Assembly (NCBI GenBank): GCA_012845835.1
Contig: JABAKD010000026.1
Coordinates: forward strand, 9,868,699 to 9,932,698
Length of the DNA stretch: 64,000 nt
DNA from: Undaria pinnatifida
Taxonomy: Eukaryota; Sar; Phaeophyceae; Laminariales; Alariaceae
Reading direction: 5' to 3'
In this document: one piece after another, positions 34,276-43,383 of the stretch
How positions within the stretch are numbered: the first letter of the stretch is position 1
How the letters are laid out: each line of letters starts with the position of its first letter
Notes under the pieces: generated by a model
Told to the model about the DNA's origin: nothing
Database searches by the model: none
The model's input: only the letters and a program-made list of their open reading frames with translations
Program-made: the position numbers and the translations under genes

Positions 34276-35385
34276 TTATTGCTGGGAAGCTCTTAATAAG
34301 CCCAAATAGTGTTCCACTTGGCTGAGAGAGAAAGGAGGTGACACCAAGGTGCCTCCGATTCCAACAGCCACGTCTCCCACACTACCATCGCGTACATGTA
34401 ACAGCTCTGTGCCTATTTCTGCCATCTCTCGAATGACTCGTTTCGTTCTAGCAAGGTTGCGGTTTTCGGCGGCCATCGACACCTTTGTTTGATTCCATCT
34501 TCCGTTCAGCTCAGCGATTTTTGCTTTTCTGCTGTTGCCATTGTTGGTTACATTGCATGTCTGAACTTGAGTGTTGTACGATTCTTTTCCATCTAAAGGG
34601 GCTACTTGTCGCCCCGACTCGGGTACATATTTTTCTTTTACGTACTCGCTTAAGTTGGTTGCCTTTGAGAACTCTCGCCAGCCTTGCGCGGACTGGACAC
34701 GACCAACGTCAGGCAACTGGCCATGACTCTGGAATTTATTTTCCGCCCGGGACTCATGATCCGGCAACTGGTCGTGACCATGCCGCCCCTGCGGTGCTTT
34801 TGAGTACTCTCGCAAGCCTTGCGCCGACTGGGCACGACCAAGGCCAGGCAACTGGCCATGACCTTGGTAACGCTGTCTAGATTTACTGCTATCCTGTTCC
34901 GTCTCGGAACGATCAAAAGCAGGCAACTGGCCATGCCCACAGTAAATCTGTCTTGCGTTATTGTTTTTAGACAGTCCCAACTGGGGACCGTCACGGACAG
35001 GCGACTGGCCATGCCAACAGTAATTATGCACCGTGTGATTGATTTTTTTTTCGAAACTACCAGTGTTCGGCAACTCACCTTTCTCCTGGCAACGCTGTGT
35101 GACGCTACCGCCACTCTGTTCCGGCTCGTTACCAACCGAGTCCGGCAACTGACAACCATCATTTCTAGCGTTGCTACGTTTCTTACCGCTATGTTGGTCA
35201 GCAAAAGTTGTCCTACTGTCAAGAACCCACTCGGCACATTTACGGTCACACGACGCACCCACGAACACCGCTTGCGACACCGATCCCGGTTGGGGCGCGC
35301 CAGTCAGTCCCACCGACTTACTGGTGTCCACGAACGGCGAAACCCCACCCTCCGCATTGCGCCACTTGCCGTCCGGCCCCGCCAT
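34276..35385 (-). CDS. second gag-region frame with HGQLP repeats
   Basis: Open frame of 369 codons between the gag-like frame and RT. The middle carries about seven degenerate repeats of a (G/S)HGQLP-like motif (CGHGQLPAFDRSE, QGHGQLPGLGRAQ, HGHDQLPDHES, QSHGQLPDVGRVQ) spaced 20-30 residues apart. The C-terminal part (AAENRNLARTKRVIREMAEIGTEL) is probably helical. Its stop lies just upstream of the RT frame. I know no enzyme with this repeat. It may be a structural or nucleic-acid-binding part of gag, or a leader to the polyprotein. Confidence 0.6.
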   Translation of the reverse strand: MAGPDGKWRNAEGGVSPFVDTSKSVGLTGAPQPGSVSQAVFVGASCDRKCAEWVLDSRTTFADQHSGKKRSNARNDGCQLPDSVGNEPEQSGGSVTQRCQEKGELPNTGSFEKKINHTVHNYCWHGQSPVRDGPQLGLSKNNNARQIYCGHGQLPAFDRSETEQDSSKSRQRYQGHGQLPGLGRAQSAQGLREYSKAPQGRHGHDQLPDHESRAENKFQSHGQLPDVGRVQSAQGWREFSKATNLSEYVKEKYVPESGRQVAPLDGKESYNTQVQTCNVTNNGNSRKAKIAELNGRWNQTKVSMAAENRNLARTKRVIREMAEIGTELLHVRDGSVGDVAVGIGGTLVSPPFSLSQVEHYLGLLRASQQ

Positions 35386-35529
35386 CAGGCGAGGCCTGCC
35401 CTGTCAATTACCACCACCTCTCCCCGCCCCGGGTCCCTGCCTGCCCTGAGCTCCGCCACCTCTCCCCTGGTTCTGCCCGTGCGAGACGCTGAACCTCGCG
35501 ACGGCCGCCGGAGGCTGCTGCTGTTGCTG

Positions 35530-35578
<49 letters not shown>

Positions 35579-36770
35579 TGTTGCTGTCGCTGTTGCTGCT
35601 GCAGCTGCTGTTGCTGCTGCAGCTGCTGTGGCTGCTGCTGGTGTGCTGCCGCTGGTACCTCGGCGGCGGCGGCGGTGGTGGCGGGCAGGGCAATCCCGGG
35701 GCCCCCGTACCGTCCTGAACGAACGGGCCATGCGAGTATTGACAGTTGGTTCTGTTGCACTGTTGCCTCCGCCACGCGAAATGGCAAATCCCTTCCGGCG
35801 TCCGCATCTGCTGCAGGCCCGAAATAAAAGGCCAACCCGCCCGCGGTCCCCCGTCCGTACGCGGCCGCGTAGCTGGTGGGAGAATCCCTCCTGTGTTCGC
35901 CTTTCTCTTGACCGGTTTTGCTGCCGCCGTCGAGCCGCCCAGCCTGGGCACTTCCAGTGATGTGTCTATCCGACCCAGCAAACTGCAACTTCCCCGCGAT
36001 GTCAGTTCGCGGAGCATCGTGAAGGCTGGGGCATTTATCGCGGCGCACTCCCCTTCCGGCGGGGCGGAGTTGGGAAAGGCAGTCTTCACCGGAACCGCGG
36101 CGTCTAAAATCAGTCCGAAAAAGTCGTTGATGTCTCTGTTGGCCGCGAAAATCACTCGCTCGCGAACTTGCTGCTGCCTTGGCAGTAGTGTGTTGTAATG
36201 CGTGTTCATGTACGCGGTGAGAGTCTTGGACATTTTCTGCCATTCCCCGATCAGCACGTCCCGCCTGCCCTGCGACACGCCCCCTGCGGACTCCGCTGCT
36301 CCCTGTTGGGTCACTTTCACCAGAACTTCGACGAACGTTTGGAAGTGCACCTCTGCGGCTCGGGGCACTGCCGCGGTTCCCGGCTCGACCGGAGGTAAAA
36401 ACGCGCCTATGTCGATGTTTGCTATCGGGGGAGTAATCATGTCGATGAGCCGCTTGTTAGGGTCGACGATGAACCTGAGCACATGAGACAAATCGCTAGA
36501 CGACAATGGCAGCACAAACAGACCACCTCGGAGCACAAACATCGATGCTGCTCCTGCTTCCTGCCACATCCTGATTTTTCGCTTGGTGGAGTCCGCCGAG
36601 ATGGTACGGGCTTCTACACTGCTGCCGTGCTCCATGCTCCCAAATTGGTAACTGCGGCTCGATCTGCTGAAGCTGCTGTGCTGCGGGCTGCTGCTGTGCT
36701 GCGGGCTCAGCCGGGGGTGCTGGTTGGAGGTGTTGCTGCTGCAGGAGTTGCTGCTGTACTGCGGGCGCAC
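35385..36770 (-). CDS. gag-like protein of the PAT/Ngaro-like element
   Basis: Open frame of up to 461 codons. A start at the Met near 36636 (MEHGSSVEARTISADSTKRK) would skip a low-complexity head. It contains a helical middle (FQTFVEVLVKVTQQGAAESA; VIFAANRDINDFFGLILDA), then a zinc-binding signature ICHFAWRRQQCNRTNCQYSH (C-X8-C-X4-C-X3-H, CCCH type). A Ser/Asn-rich run follows, read from the CAG/CTG triplet tract at 35515-35640. A CCCH finger after a helical body fits a nucleic-acid-packaging gag protein. It overlaps the next frame by a few bases, which suggests coupled translation or read-through. Confidence 0.7.
35515..35640. repeat. CTG/CAG triplet tract in the gag-like region
   Basis: About 125 bases of CTG with TTG variants. 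A second, less pure tract lies at 36650-36880. Depending on frame they encode Gln, Ser or Ala runs on the minus strand. Confidence 0.95.
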
Positions 36771-36891
36771 CCGGGGGTGCTGCTAGGTGTTGTTGCTGTT
36801 GCTGAACGAGAGGCGCCTGCTGCTGCTGCTGCGGCTGTTGTGCTGGTTGCTGCTGCGCTGGCTGTTGTTGCAAGACTTTTGTGAGCAGCAA
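36496..36891 (-). other. Gln/Pro/Ala-rich open frame upstream of gag
   Basis: 131 codons, very rich in Gln (LQQQPAQQQPAQQPQQQQQ and similar). It overlaps the head of the gag-like frame in another phase. It may be a leader part of gag or just a product of the triplet tract. Confidence 0.4.
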
Positions 36892-37168
36892 AACGGCTTC
36901 CAGCAGCTGCTCATCTGGCGTCTGCCTGCTGCCGCTGCTTCATAGCGGCTCGTCGACTCGAGCTACGCCGCTGCCGGAGCCCGTGCCCGAGCCTGCTCCG
37001 AGATCCTCTCCCTCGGTGCTGACGGTGCCCTCTCCGTCTTTCTCCTCTTCGCCTCCCCTTCCCTCGCTGATGCTGGCCCTTGCTTCTTCGCGGTTGCAGC
37101 CTGTGTCGGCCTCATTCGCCGCAAATAAGCGAGCCCGTCGCTTGCCTGCGTTGCTCATCTTGCCCGCG

Positions 37169-37388
37169 AAAAACGATCAAACCCGAAATACGAAACCGAT
37201 GCTCGCTGCACCTCCCCTTGCGTCTGCGTGTTGCTCTGCAGTTCGTTTCGCTGCTCGCATGGAAGTGTCAAGCTCCCACGGCACTTTCACCGAAAGCCTT
37301 CCACTATAATACAACCCCTCTCCCCTTCCACATTCTTGCCTCCTCAAATTGCACAAACTCCATATTCGAAATGAATTTGAATATATTA
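37169..37388 (-). repeat. PAT/Ngaro-like terminal repeat A1
   Basis: Start of the element in its own orientation and partner of A2 (30781-31000). Ends GAATTTGAATATATT at the outer boundary. Confidence 0.9.
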
Positions 37389-37439
37389 ATTTTCAACGTG
37401 ATATATGATATTTATAGATGCAGTACAGTGGGGGTCACT

Positions 37440-37600
37440 CTGCAGTGCGGGTATGTGCCAGGGGATTTCGCCCGCACTGTAGCGGGCATCCGCACCATAT
37501 AAATAAGCGCCTAAATAGTGCCCATACCCGCACTATTGGGGTTCCCCAATAGTACGGGTATGCGCCTCCCCAATAGGGCGGGTATGCGCACTATTCGCGA
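37440..37600. repeat. subterminal ATAGTGCGGGT motif cluster, left
   Basis: At least five copies of CCCGCACTAT, ATAGTGCGGGT or a close variant in both orientations. They mirror a similar cluster at 39985-40130. Possibly transposase-binding sites (inference). Confidence 0.65.
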
Positions 37601-38217
37601 TATCATTAGGATAAAAAGTCGGACGTAGGCAACAACGACGGTTATGAAGGTGGCACTGTAGTGGATGCAACGAGCCAAGGGTTGAATAGATATCAGTGCC
37701 GCCACGCGGATAGAAGCCCGAGGCCGCTCAATGGTAGGAAGACAACATGCAGGTTGGCGCAAATACAGCTGTGCAGTACTGGTGTACTGCGCAGCGGTGA
37801 AAACCAAACCCTGGACAGCCGAGAGAATAGTTGGTCCACGAAATGTTACGCAATAAACGCTGAGTCTCCCAACAGGTGTGTCTGTGCACGCAGCCCGATG
37901 GTTGTTGTTTCATTATGCATCGACGGTTCCGTGGATATTGGAAAAACAATCACAAGGGAACACCCTACAATGAAAGCTACAGAAAATTATCCCAACATTC
38001 CAAAAGCGAACACGTGAGTCCACCTACACAAAGAGACACCTTTTCAACAAATCCCAGACATCCACAGACAAAAAGCAGGGGGGAACACGTTCAACAAAAA
38101 GAGCACAGGCACAATAATGACCCAGGCTAATGTCCTTCAACCACGCTCTCCCTCAGTTTCTCGAAGAACACCCCACACTACACAATGCCGCCCACGTTAT
38201 TGGGGTTAACGTGAAGT

Positions 38218-39061
38218 TACCGTAACTGACACAAGATAACACACCCCGGTGATAACGTTTTGGGATTTGATACCATTGCTACCGGATGTGGTATCCTGTG
38301 GGAGGAATGATATCTTGTGTAACCCGTGTGATAAAGTGCAGCTCGCAGGGGGCCCAAGGGGGGTGTGATAAACCAGGGGGTGTGATAGAACGTCCGAAAA
38401 CCCACAAGGTGTGTTTGGAGGTGTGATAAATGAGGAGGGGTGATGAAAAGGGGTGGTGATAGCACATCCGAACACCCACACGGTGTGTTTGGGGGTGTGA
38501 TAACAGTTGAACAGCTGCTGCCGCACACTTGAAGGGGTGTGGTATGCCTGCACGAACACTTGCAGCTGCCCCGCACTCCTGCTGTAGGTACCTACCTGTG
38601 ATACCCGGTTGTGGTAAAACAAAGGGGCCCAACCCGAGGTGACGAAACTCCTTAGCACATGATCTCGGTGATGACTCAACCCCCTCAACGCCGAAGAAAG
38701 TTTCAAACAAAATACGGGCTTGGATTGGAGATTACAAAATAAAATATACCCGAATCGAAGGTACCCCGCCCGATATTATACGAGGCAGTGGCTGCGCCAT
38801 CCGTCCTCCCCCCACTCAAAAGTGGGCTGCTGCTATCTACCTTGCTATCGGTACGACCGAAAAAGAGTTACGCAGAGACACCACGACCAAAAATCACAAA
38901 CCGCAAATATACACTACGATGTCACCGGGGTGTGTTATGTTTTGTACCCCGGGTGGTAAATCGATGGTTTGTAAGAAACGTCGAAAATTATCACCGGGGT
39001 GTCGCATCTTGTGGGGGTTGTGATTTCGTGTGTACTGTGATATCTTGTGTCAGTTACGGTA
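38218..39061. mobile_element. nested MITE with GGTGTGATA repeats, TA target
   Basis: An 840-bp element (38220-39059) with terminal inverted repeats CCGTAACTGACACAAGATA, flanked by TA. A second inverted block, CCCCGGTGATAA, follows, offset by ~36 bp between the ends. The left half has a run of GGTGTGATA, GGGTGTGATAA and similar short repeats. No conserved coding frame is visible; the 166-codon minus frame simply reads the repeats. Confidence 0.75.
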
Positions 39062-39293
39062 TTACGAAAAAAAACACCAAGAAGCAAACCCCGAAAAAAA
39101 GCGACTCATTCAACACATGTGCAGCAAAACGGCTCTCATTGGATGTACGCGTCAAAATACGCCCGGACATCAGTCTGGCAAGATGGCTTTCATGCATGCG
39201 CTTCGATCATCAGCACCCGTGCCCTCTTGAGCTAGTAGATGGCCTCGTCCAAACCACACCCTGCCGCGTAGTTTTCTAGGAGGACGAAGTGTT

Positions 39294-39723
39294 TTAGGAA
39301 AGTTCCGCGTGAGCCAGTGGCTCAGCACGCCCCCCTCTGATGTTTCCGTCCTCGTCATCGTCCTCCTCCTCCTCGCTATCCGAAGACTCCCACCCCTCCA
39401 CCGACAAGCCCTTCAAGGCCGCCGTCACGCCATCCGCCTGATCCAACCGCTGCTCCTCGACGACATATTTCTGGTCTTCGATTGATGCATACGTCTTGGC
39501 CGATTGATGGAGGTTTGAGAGAACCTCCATCTTCTGGTCCAGGCTCAACCTCGTGCGCGGTGCACTTCGGTTCGCCTTTTTTGCATCCCACCGCTTTCGT
39601 GCGTTGTGGGATGCAGCCCGCTTCTTGCGCCTTGCGCTTTCCCGTGGCAGCAGTAGCGGCCTGTTGAGAAGACAAGCATGTATGACAGATGCGATTCATT
39701 TCGCTCTCGCCTTCCTCCTCCAC
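39294..39723 (-). pseudogene. possible transposase C-terminal remnant
   Basis: Two overlapping minus frames (39294-39548 and 39376-39723). One ends in a strongly acidic tract (SSDSEEEEDDDEDGN), and the other has KRKAQEAGC and paired Cys (ICHTCLSS). Acidic tails are common in pogo-type transposases, but no catalytic core is seen. The assignment is weak and rests mainly on location inside the TA-target element. Confidence 0.25.
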
Positions 39724-39984
39724 CTCGCCTCATATGCTGTGCAGTCTGCCGCCGCATCTTCGTCGGCATTGGTGACGGTCAGGGGCTTTAGGTGTGCAGG
39801 TGCTGAGATCACAGAGTTCGCCTGCTGCACATGGCATCGTGCGCCTCTGCCGTGCTGCTCTCGTGGCTAGTAGGTTTATCCCGCTGCTATGCGGTAGGGT
39901 AGGTTTGTGTATGTATCTCGGGGACTCGTCTATGGGTTTGACCGCGAATCTAGGCTGTTATGACGTCAGACCCGCACTATAGAG

Positions 39985-40130
39985 GGTTCTAATAGCGACC
40001 AAACCCGCACTATACAGGCGTGCCTCGAATAGTGCGACACCCGCACTATTGAGGGGTCTAAGTTGTCCCAAGCGATTTCACCCACATTATACCGGGAAAC
40101 CACACTATATAACCCGCACTATAGAGGGAC
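39985..40130. repeat. subterminal ACCCGCACTAT motif cluster, right
   Basis: Copies near 39987, 40015, 40048 and 40112 of ACCCGCACTAT followed by AGAGGG, ACAGG or TGAGGGG. Mirror of the left cluster. Confidence 0.75.
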
Positions 40131-40138
40131 CCCCACTG

Positions 40139-40470
40139 TATAGTCTATAGCATCCAGGAGTTTCGGCAATAATATCTCAGGTATACGATACACAGCAATT
40201 TGCAGGCAAGTCGTATCCAGATACCTGTTACATGTAATACAAGGGCTCCGGATGGGCGCCGGCATTCGCCGGCGCCCATGCTTCGGGTAGGGCAGGGCAG
40301 CACTTCGACAACTCAAGGTGAAGCTGTCCGATTTGGCATGCATTGAACTTTAAAGTAATGCCAAGAGTTTAATACGAACATGGGATCACGAAAGTCATTT
40401 TTTGACAGAAGAAAAGCGTAATATTATATAACAAAGAAGGCAAGGATATGCAACGACTGGATAAATATAT
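40139..40470 (+). repeat. outer repeat, continued, with a perfect hairpin
   Basis: 40140-40235 aligns with 60545-60640 (ATCTYAGGTATA.SATACACAGCA). At 40254-40277 there is a perfect 10-bp stem GGGCGCCGGC with a 4-base loop. The rest up to the Gypsy LTR holds nothing recognisable. Confidence 0.6.
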
Positions 40471-40890
40471 ATTTTAGACACCCGTACCCAAGTCTCCAAT
40501 CTCTTGTCCCAACTCTCTCACCGCTTCTGAGTTTTTTTCCTCCATGTCTACCTTCGGGCTGATTCCTCCCGTCTTCTTGTTGGAACAGCTGCCTGCAAAC
40601 ACCAGTCTCGTCTCACGCAGTCCTCTTCCAAGCGCTCGTACAATATAACAGATGTTGTGATGAAACCTCCAAATGTGCCTCACGGTAACGTTCGCTGTAC
40701 TCAAGCTCGGTTCGCAGTCACTCACACACGTGTCAGATCAAGTTCATGTTCCTTTTTCCCTCGTTTGGTTTTGTTTTTTTATGGACTGAGGCCGTGAGCG
40801 GCACGCTTTCTAGACTGATCGGCGTAATATAGACCTAGGCAGCATTCCGCCACGGGGTTTCATGTGACGTCATGTCAATCCGCCGCAACA
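40471..40890 (-). repeat. Gypsy 3' LTR
   Basis: In element orientation it begins TGTTGCGGCGGATTGACATG and ends GGGTGTCTAAAAT. It pairs with 49595-50012 over its full length. Confidence 0.9.
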
Positions 40891-41664
40891 CCCCCCCCAG
40901 CACGGCTTCCCAGAAGTACCGTGCTAACCGGGCTGCGGATACACTGGAGTAAGAGTGAGAGCCATTTCCCACACTTAGTCGTGTCTCGATTACCATAAGG
41001 CTCGAATAAGTGGCGTCTAACATTTTCATGGATTGGCGTCTCTTAGGGGGTAGGGACCCTGGGCCTCGCGCTTTCTCGCATTAGGTCCCAAATCGGTACT
41101 GCTGGACTTGCTAGTATTTCTCATCAAGCGCACCAGCTGAAAGCCTCTTATCCACCACTTCCCGGCTTTTACCATTAACCCGGGTAGGCCGAGGCTTTGA
41201 TCCTCCTCGCTGGTCGATCTTCGGCCTACGTCTTCTCCCTTTCTCCATCAGCCTCCACTTCACGTTCCACGTTTACAAGAACCGGATTGCAAATTTCCGG
41301 TCCTCCTACCTTTCAGGATTTCATGTTCGTTGAGCTCCTCCCAATCTCTGCCTGCGTACCGAACCCGCCAGTACGGTTACTTGTAGTCGAAGACCTTTGA
41401 AAAGTGACGCTTCTTGTTTCCTCCAGCGTCCGCGATTTCCCTCTAGATCACGGTTCCCACGGGGTGTTGTTTCAACGCTTGTTCGCGGTCGATCCCATCT
41501 CTTTCCTTCCGCGTTAGCGTCGAAGTTGGTGTTGCCCGGCACTCCGCTCCGTGATACGTTTCCCACAGCGCGTGGAAAACGTCCAGCTGTAAAGGGGTGA
41601 AACTGTCTCGTGCCTCCTCTTCGGACAGCTACTGCGACTCTGTGCCATCCACGAATCGTCCCTT
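40891..41664 (-). other. Gypsy 3' region between integrase and LTR
   Basis: No recognised domain. It begins (element orientation) just after the integrase frame and ends with a G-rich tract against the LTR. Confidence 0.6.
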
Positions 41665-42950
41665 TTATCGCCACCTCCAAGCGTTGCCTTGACCCATCAC
41701 AGCCTTTCTGTCTATTAGGGTGTACATAGGCGACGCTAAAATCGACGGCTCCGCTTGTCCGAAGTCAACTCCCCATGCCAGGTGAGCAAATTCGTTTTCG
41801 AAGTCGTGACGGAGGTCGTCCGGACGTAAGTGAAACGTCTTGATCTTCGATGCTGACGCCCGTCGTCGGCGAACCCGTCGCCCATTCATCGTGACGATGT
41901 AGCTGAGTCCTGGTAAGACAACTGCAGTCACCTCCCAAGGGCCGGTCCAGTGCTCGTGGGCTATTTTATTATGTATCCGTTCCCTGGCCATCACAGACTT
42001 CGCCTCCTTCACCAGCACCTTATCTCCGACAACAACAGGAGTTCCCACCGAGGTCCGACCGATTTTAACATTCCGACTCTCACGACGTTTCTGCCTGTCT
42101 TCATGTCTTTTCGATAGAGCCATCCGTACATCCCGTACCTCCTTGTACGCTTGACGTTTGTCGGCCACGTAACTGTGCATCCCGCCTCTAAAATCACCAC
42201 CATCTCTCTCAGGGTGCGTATCATCAAGTTGCGTGCATGCATCACGACCGAAGAAAAGACGGAAGGGAGTTGGCTTCCCCGGTAAGCGCAGGTCCGGCGT
42301 GGTATGATGGATCCACAGTGCCGGTTGTACGTACTCGTCCCATCTGCGAGGCCAGGTCTTGCACAGTTCTCCTAGTGCTTCGTGTAGCCACCCCCCCAGT
42401 CTCTCCACCGTCCCCTGTGCACGTGGATGATCGGCAGGCCCATAGGCGATGGTCACGTACAACCACTTACATAAGTGTTGCATCACCTCTGCCGTGAACT
42501 CGGATCCCGGATCACTGCGAACATACAGCGGTAGCCCAAAAGTAAGCATCACTTCGAGCAGTTTCCTCGCTACTCCGATTGCTTCTTTCGTAGGGATTGG
42601 AAAGGCGAACAATAACTTGCTGGCTTTGTCGACTTCTACCGTAGAACTTTGTTGCCTGCGTCTGACTTTACCCCCATGTTCTGGATGTCGACTTCGAGAA
42701 CTTCCCCGGGTCATAGAAACCTCGACGGTAGCATGGCAACCCGTTGACTCGCTGACCGCTTGCGACGTCTGCACCCACACAAGAGGACGTGGTTTCTAAC
42801 GTCCTTTATGAAGGTGGGCCAGCAGTACCGATGACAACTCAAGGCTGTTGTTCTCGCCGTCCCCGGATGCCCATAGGTGCTGTGCGCCAGCGCTATAATC
42901 ACTGGAACGAGATCGGGGAACTGAAAGTCGTGGGATCTTTCCCCGAGGTG
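41665..42950 (-). pseudogene. Gypsy integrase region (fossil)
   Basis: The H2C2 zinc-binding head lies at about 42740-42890 (LAHSTYGHPGTART, then WPTFIKDVRNHVLLCGC). The rve core follows: a first-Asp neighbourhood in TVEVDKASKLLFAFPIPT, YVRSDPGSEFTAEVMQHL for the second Asp, and HPRAQGTVERLGGWLHEAL for the Glu. The C-terminal part contains an SH3/GPY-like module (GDKVLVKEAKSV and HWTGPWEVTAVVLPGLSYIV). This order is typical of Gypsy integrase. No chromodomain is seen at its end. Confidence 0.85.
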
Positions 42951-42959
42951 CTACCCACA

Positions 42960-43380
42960 AGAGGCCGTTATCATCCATCACATATTCGCCACCTCCTGAT
43001 CCTCGGTTTCCCGCTTCCTGGATTTCTTTCCGAATATTGCCAAGTACCATATCTTTGCACTGCCTCTGCATCAGCTGTGGCAAATCCTGGAGAATAGCTG
43101 TCACTCTTTCCAGCATGGATGGCTGTGACCGCTGGGGTCCCTTGGCCTCTTTCCCTGATCCGCTTGAACGGCTGCTGGTGTCCTTCGGTGATTCCTCCAA
43201 CGGATTACGTTGCCGTTTCGGTCTCGGGATGGGCTTTCTCTGTCCCCTGCGTTTGCGTGGGCGATCAACTTCCACTGGTAGTTCGGTAGTAGTGACCATC
43301 TGCGCCGTTGCATTCTCCACCTCCTCCTCCTCAGGTAACGGCGGTTCTGCCTCCCAGACAACCTCCGGTGCCTGGGAAGT
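42960..43380 (-). other. basic linker between methyltransferase and integrase
   Basis: Minus frames encode a Lys/Arg-rich stretch (RPRKRRGQRKPIPRPKRQRN) and a short helical piece (MLERVTAILQDLPQLMQRQ). Such a basic region may act in nuclear entry or nucleic-acid binding (inference). It leads to YVMDDNGLLWVAPRGK, the usual lead-in to Gypsy integrase. Confidence 0.5.
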
Positions 43381-43383
43381 GGC

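Larger units (their letters stand above)
30505..37388 (-). mobile_element. DIRS-order element, PAT/Ngaro-like, with split direct repeats
   Basis: A tyrosine-recombinase retrotransposon on the minus strand. In element orientation the order is A1 (37388-37169), gag-like frames, RT/RNase H, tyrosine recombinase, B1 (31198-31010), A2 (31000-30781), B2 (30692-30505). The A1...B1-A2-B2 layout is the hallmark of PAT/Ngaro-type elements, which integrate by recombinase and make no target duplication. The flanks (CAGTTTT on the left, TTTTCAACGTG on the right) rejoin into a sequence resembling the empty copy at 60505-60525. A and B pairs are ~98-99% alike by eye, so it is young. It looks nearly whole, with about one break. 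Confidence 0.9.
37424..40140. mobile_element. TA-target DNA transposon (pogo/Tc1-mariner-like ends)
   Basis: The element (37426-40138) starts CAGTGGGGGTCACTCT and ends with a near-exact complement (AGAGGGACCCCCACTG). It is flanked by TA on both sides. CAGT-type ends with TA duplication are typical of pogo/Tc1-mariner elements. Both ends carry many copies of a subterminal motif, ACCCGCACTAT or its complement (about ten in all). A nested MITE occupies 38220-39059. No complete transposase is visible, so it is likely non-autonomous or decayed. Confidence 0.8.

Noticed and set aside
34650-35718. Plus- and minus-strand frames opposite the gag-region frames of the PAT/Ngaro-like element
   Set aside because: They mirror repeat-rich coding sequence; the better domain evidence is in the frames already listed.
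38206-38706. 166-codon minus frame inside the nested MITE
   Set aside because: It reads the GGTGTGATA short repeats; two other phases are open as well, and there is no recognised domain.
40471-40890. Independent solo LTR
   Set aside because: It has a partner at 49595-50012 and a full pol between them in matching orientation, so it is the 3' LTR of one element.
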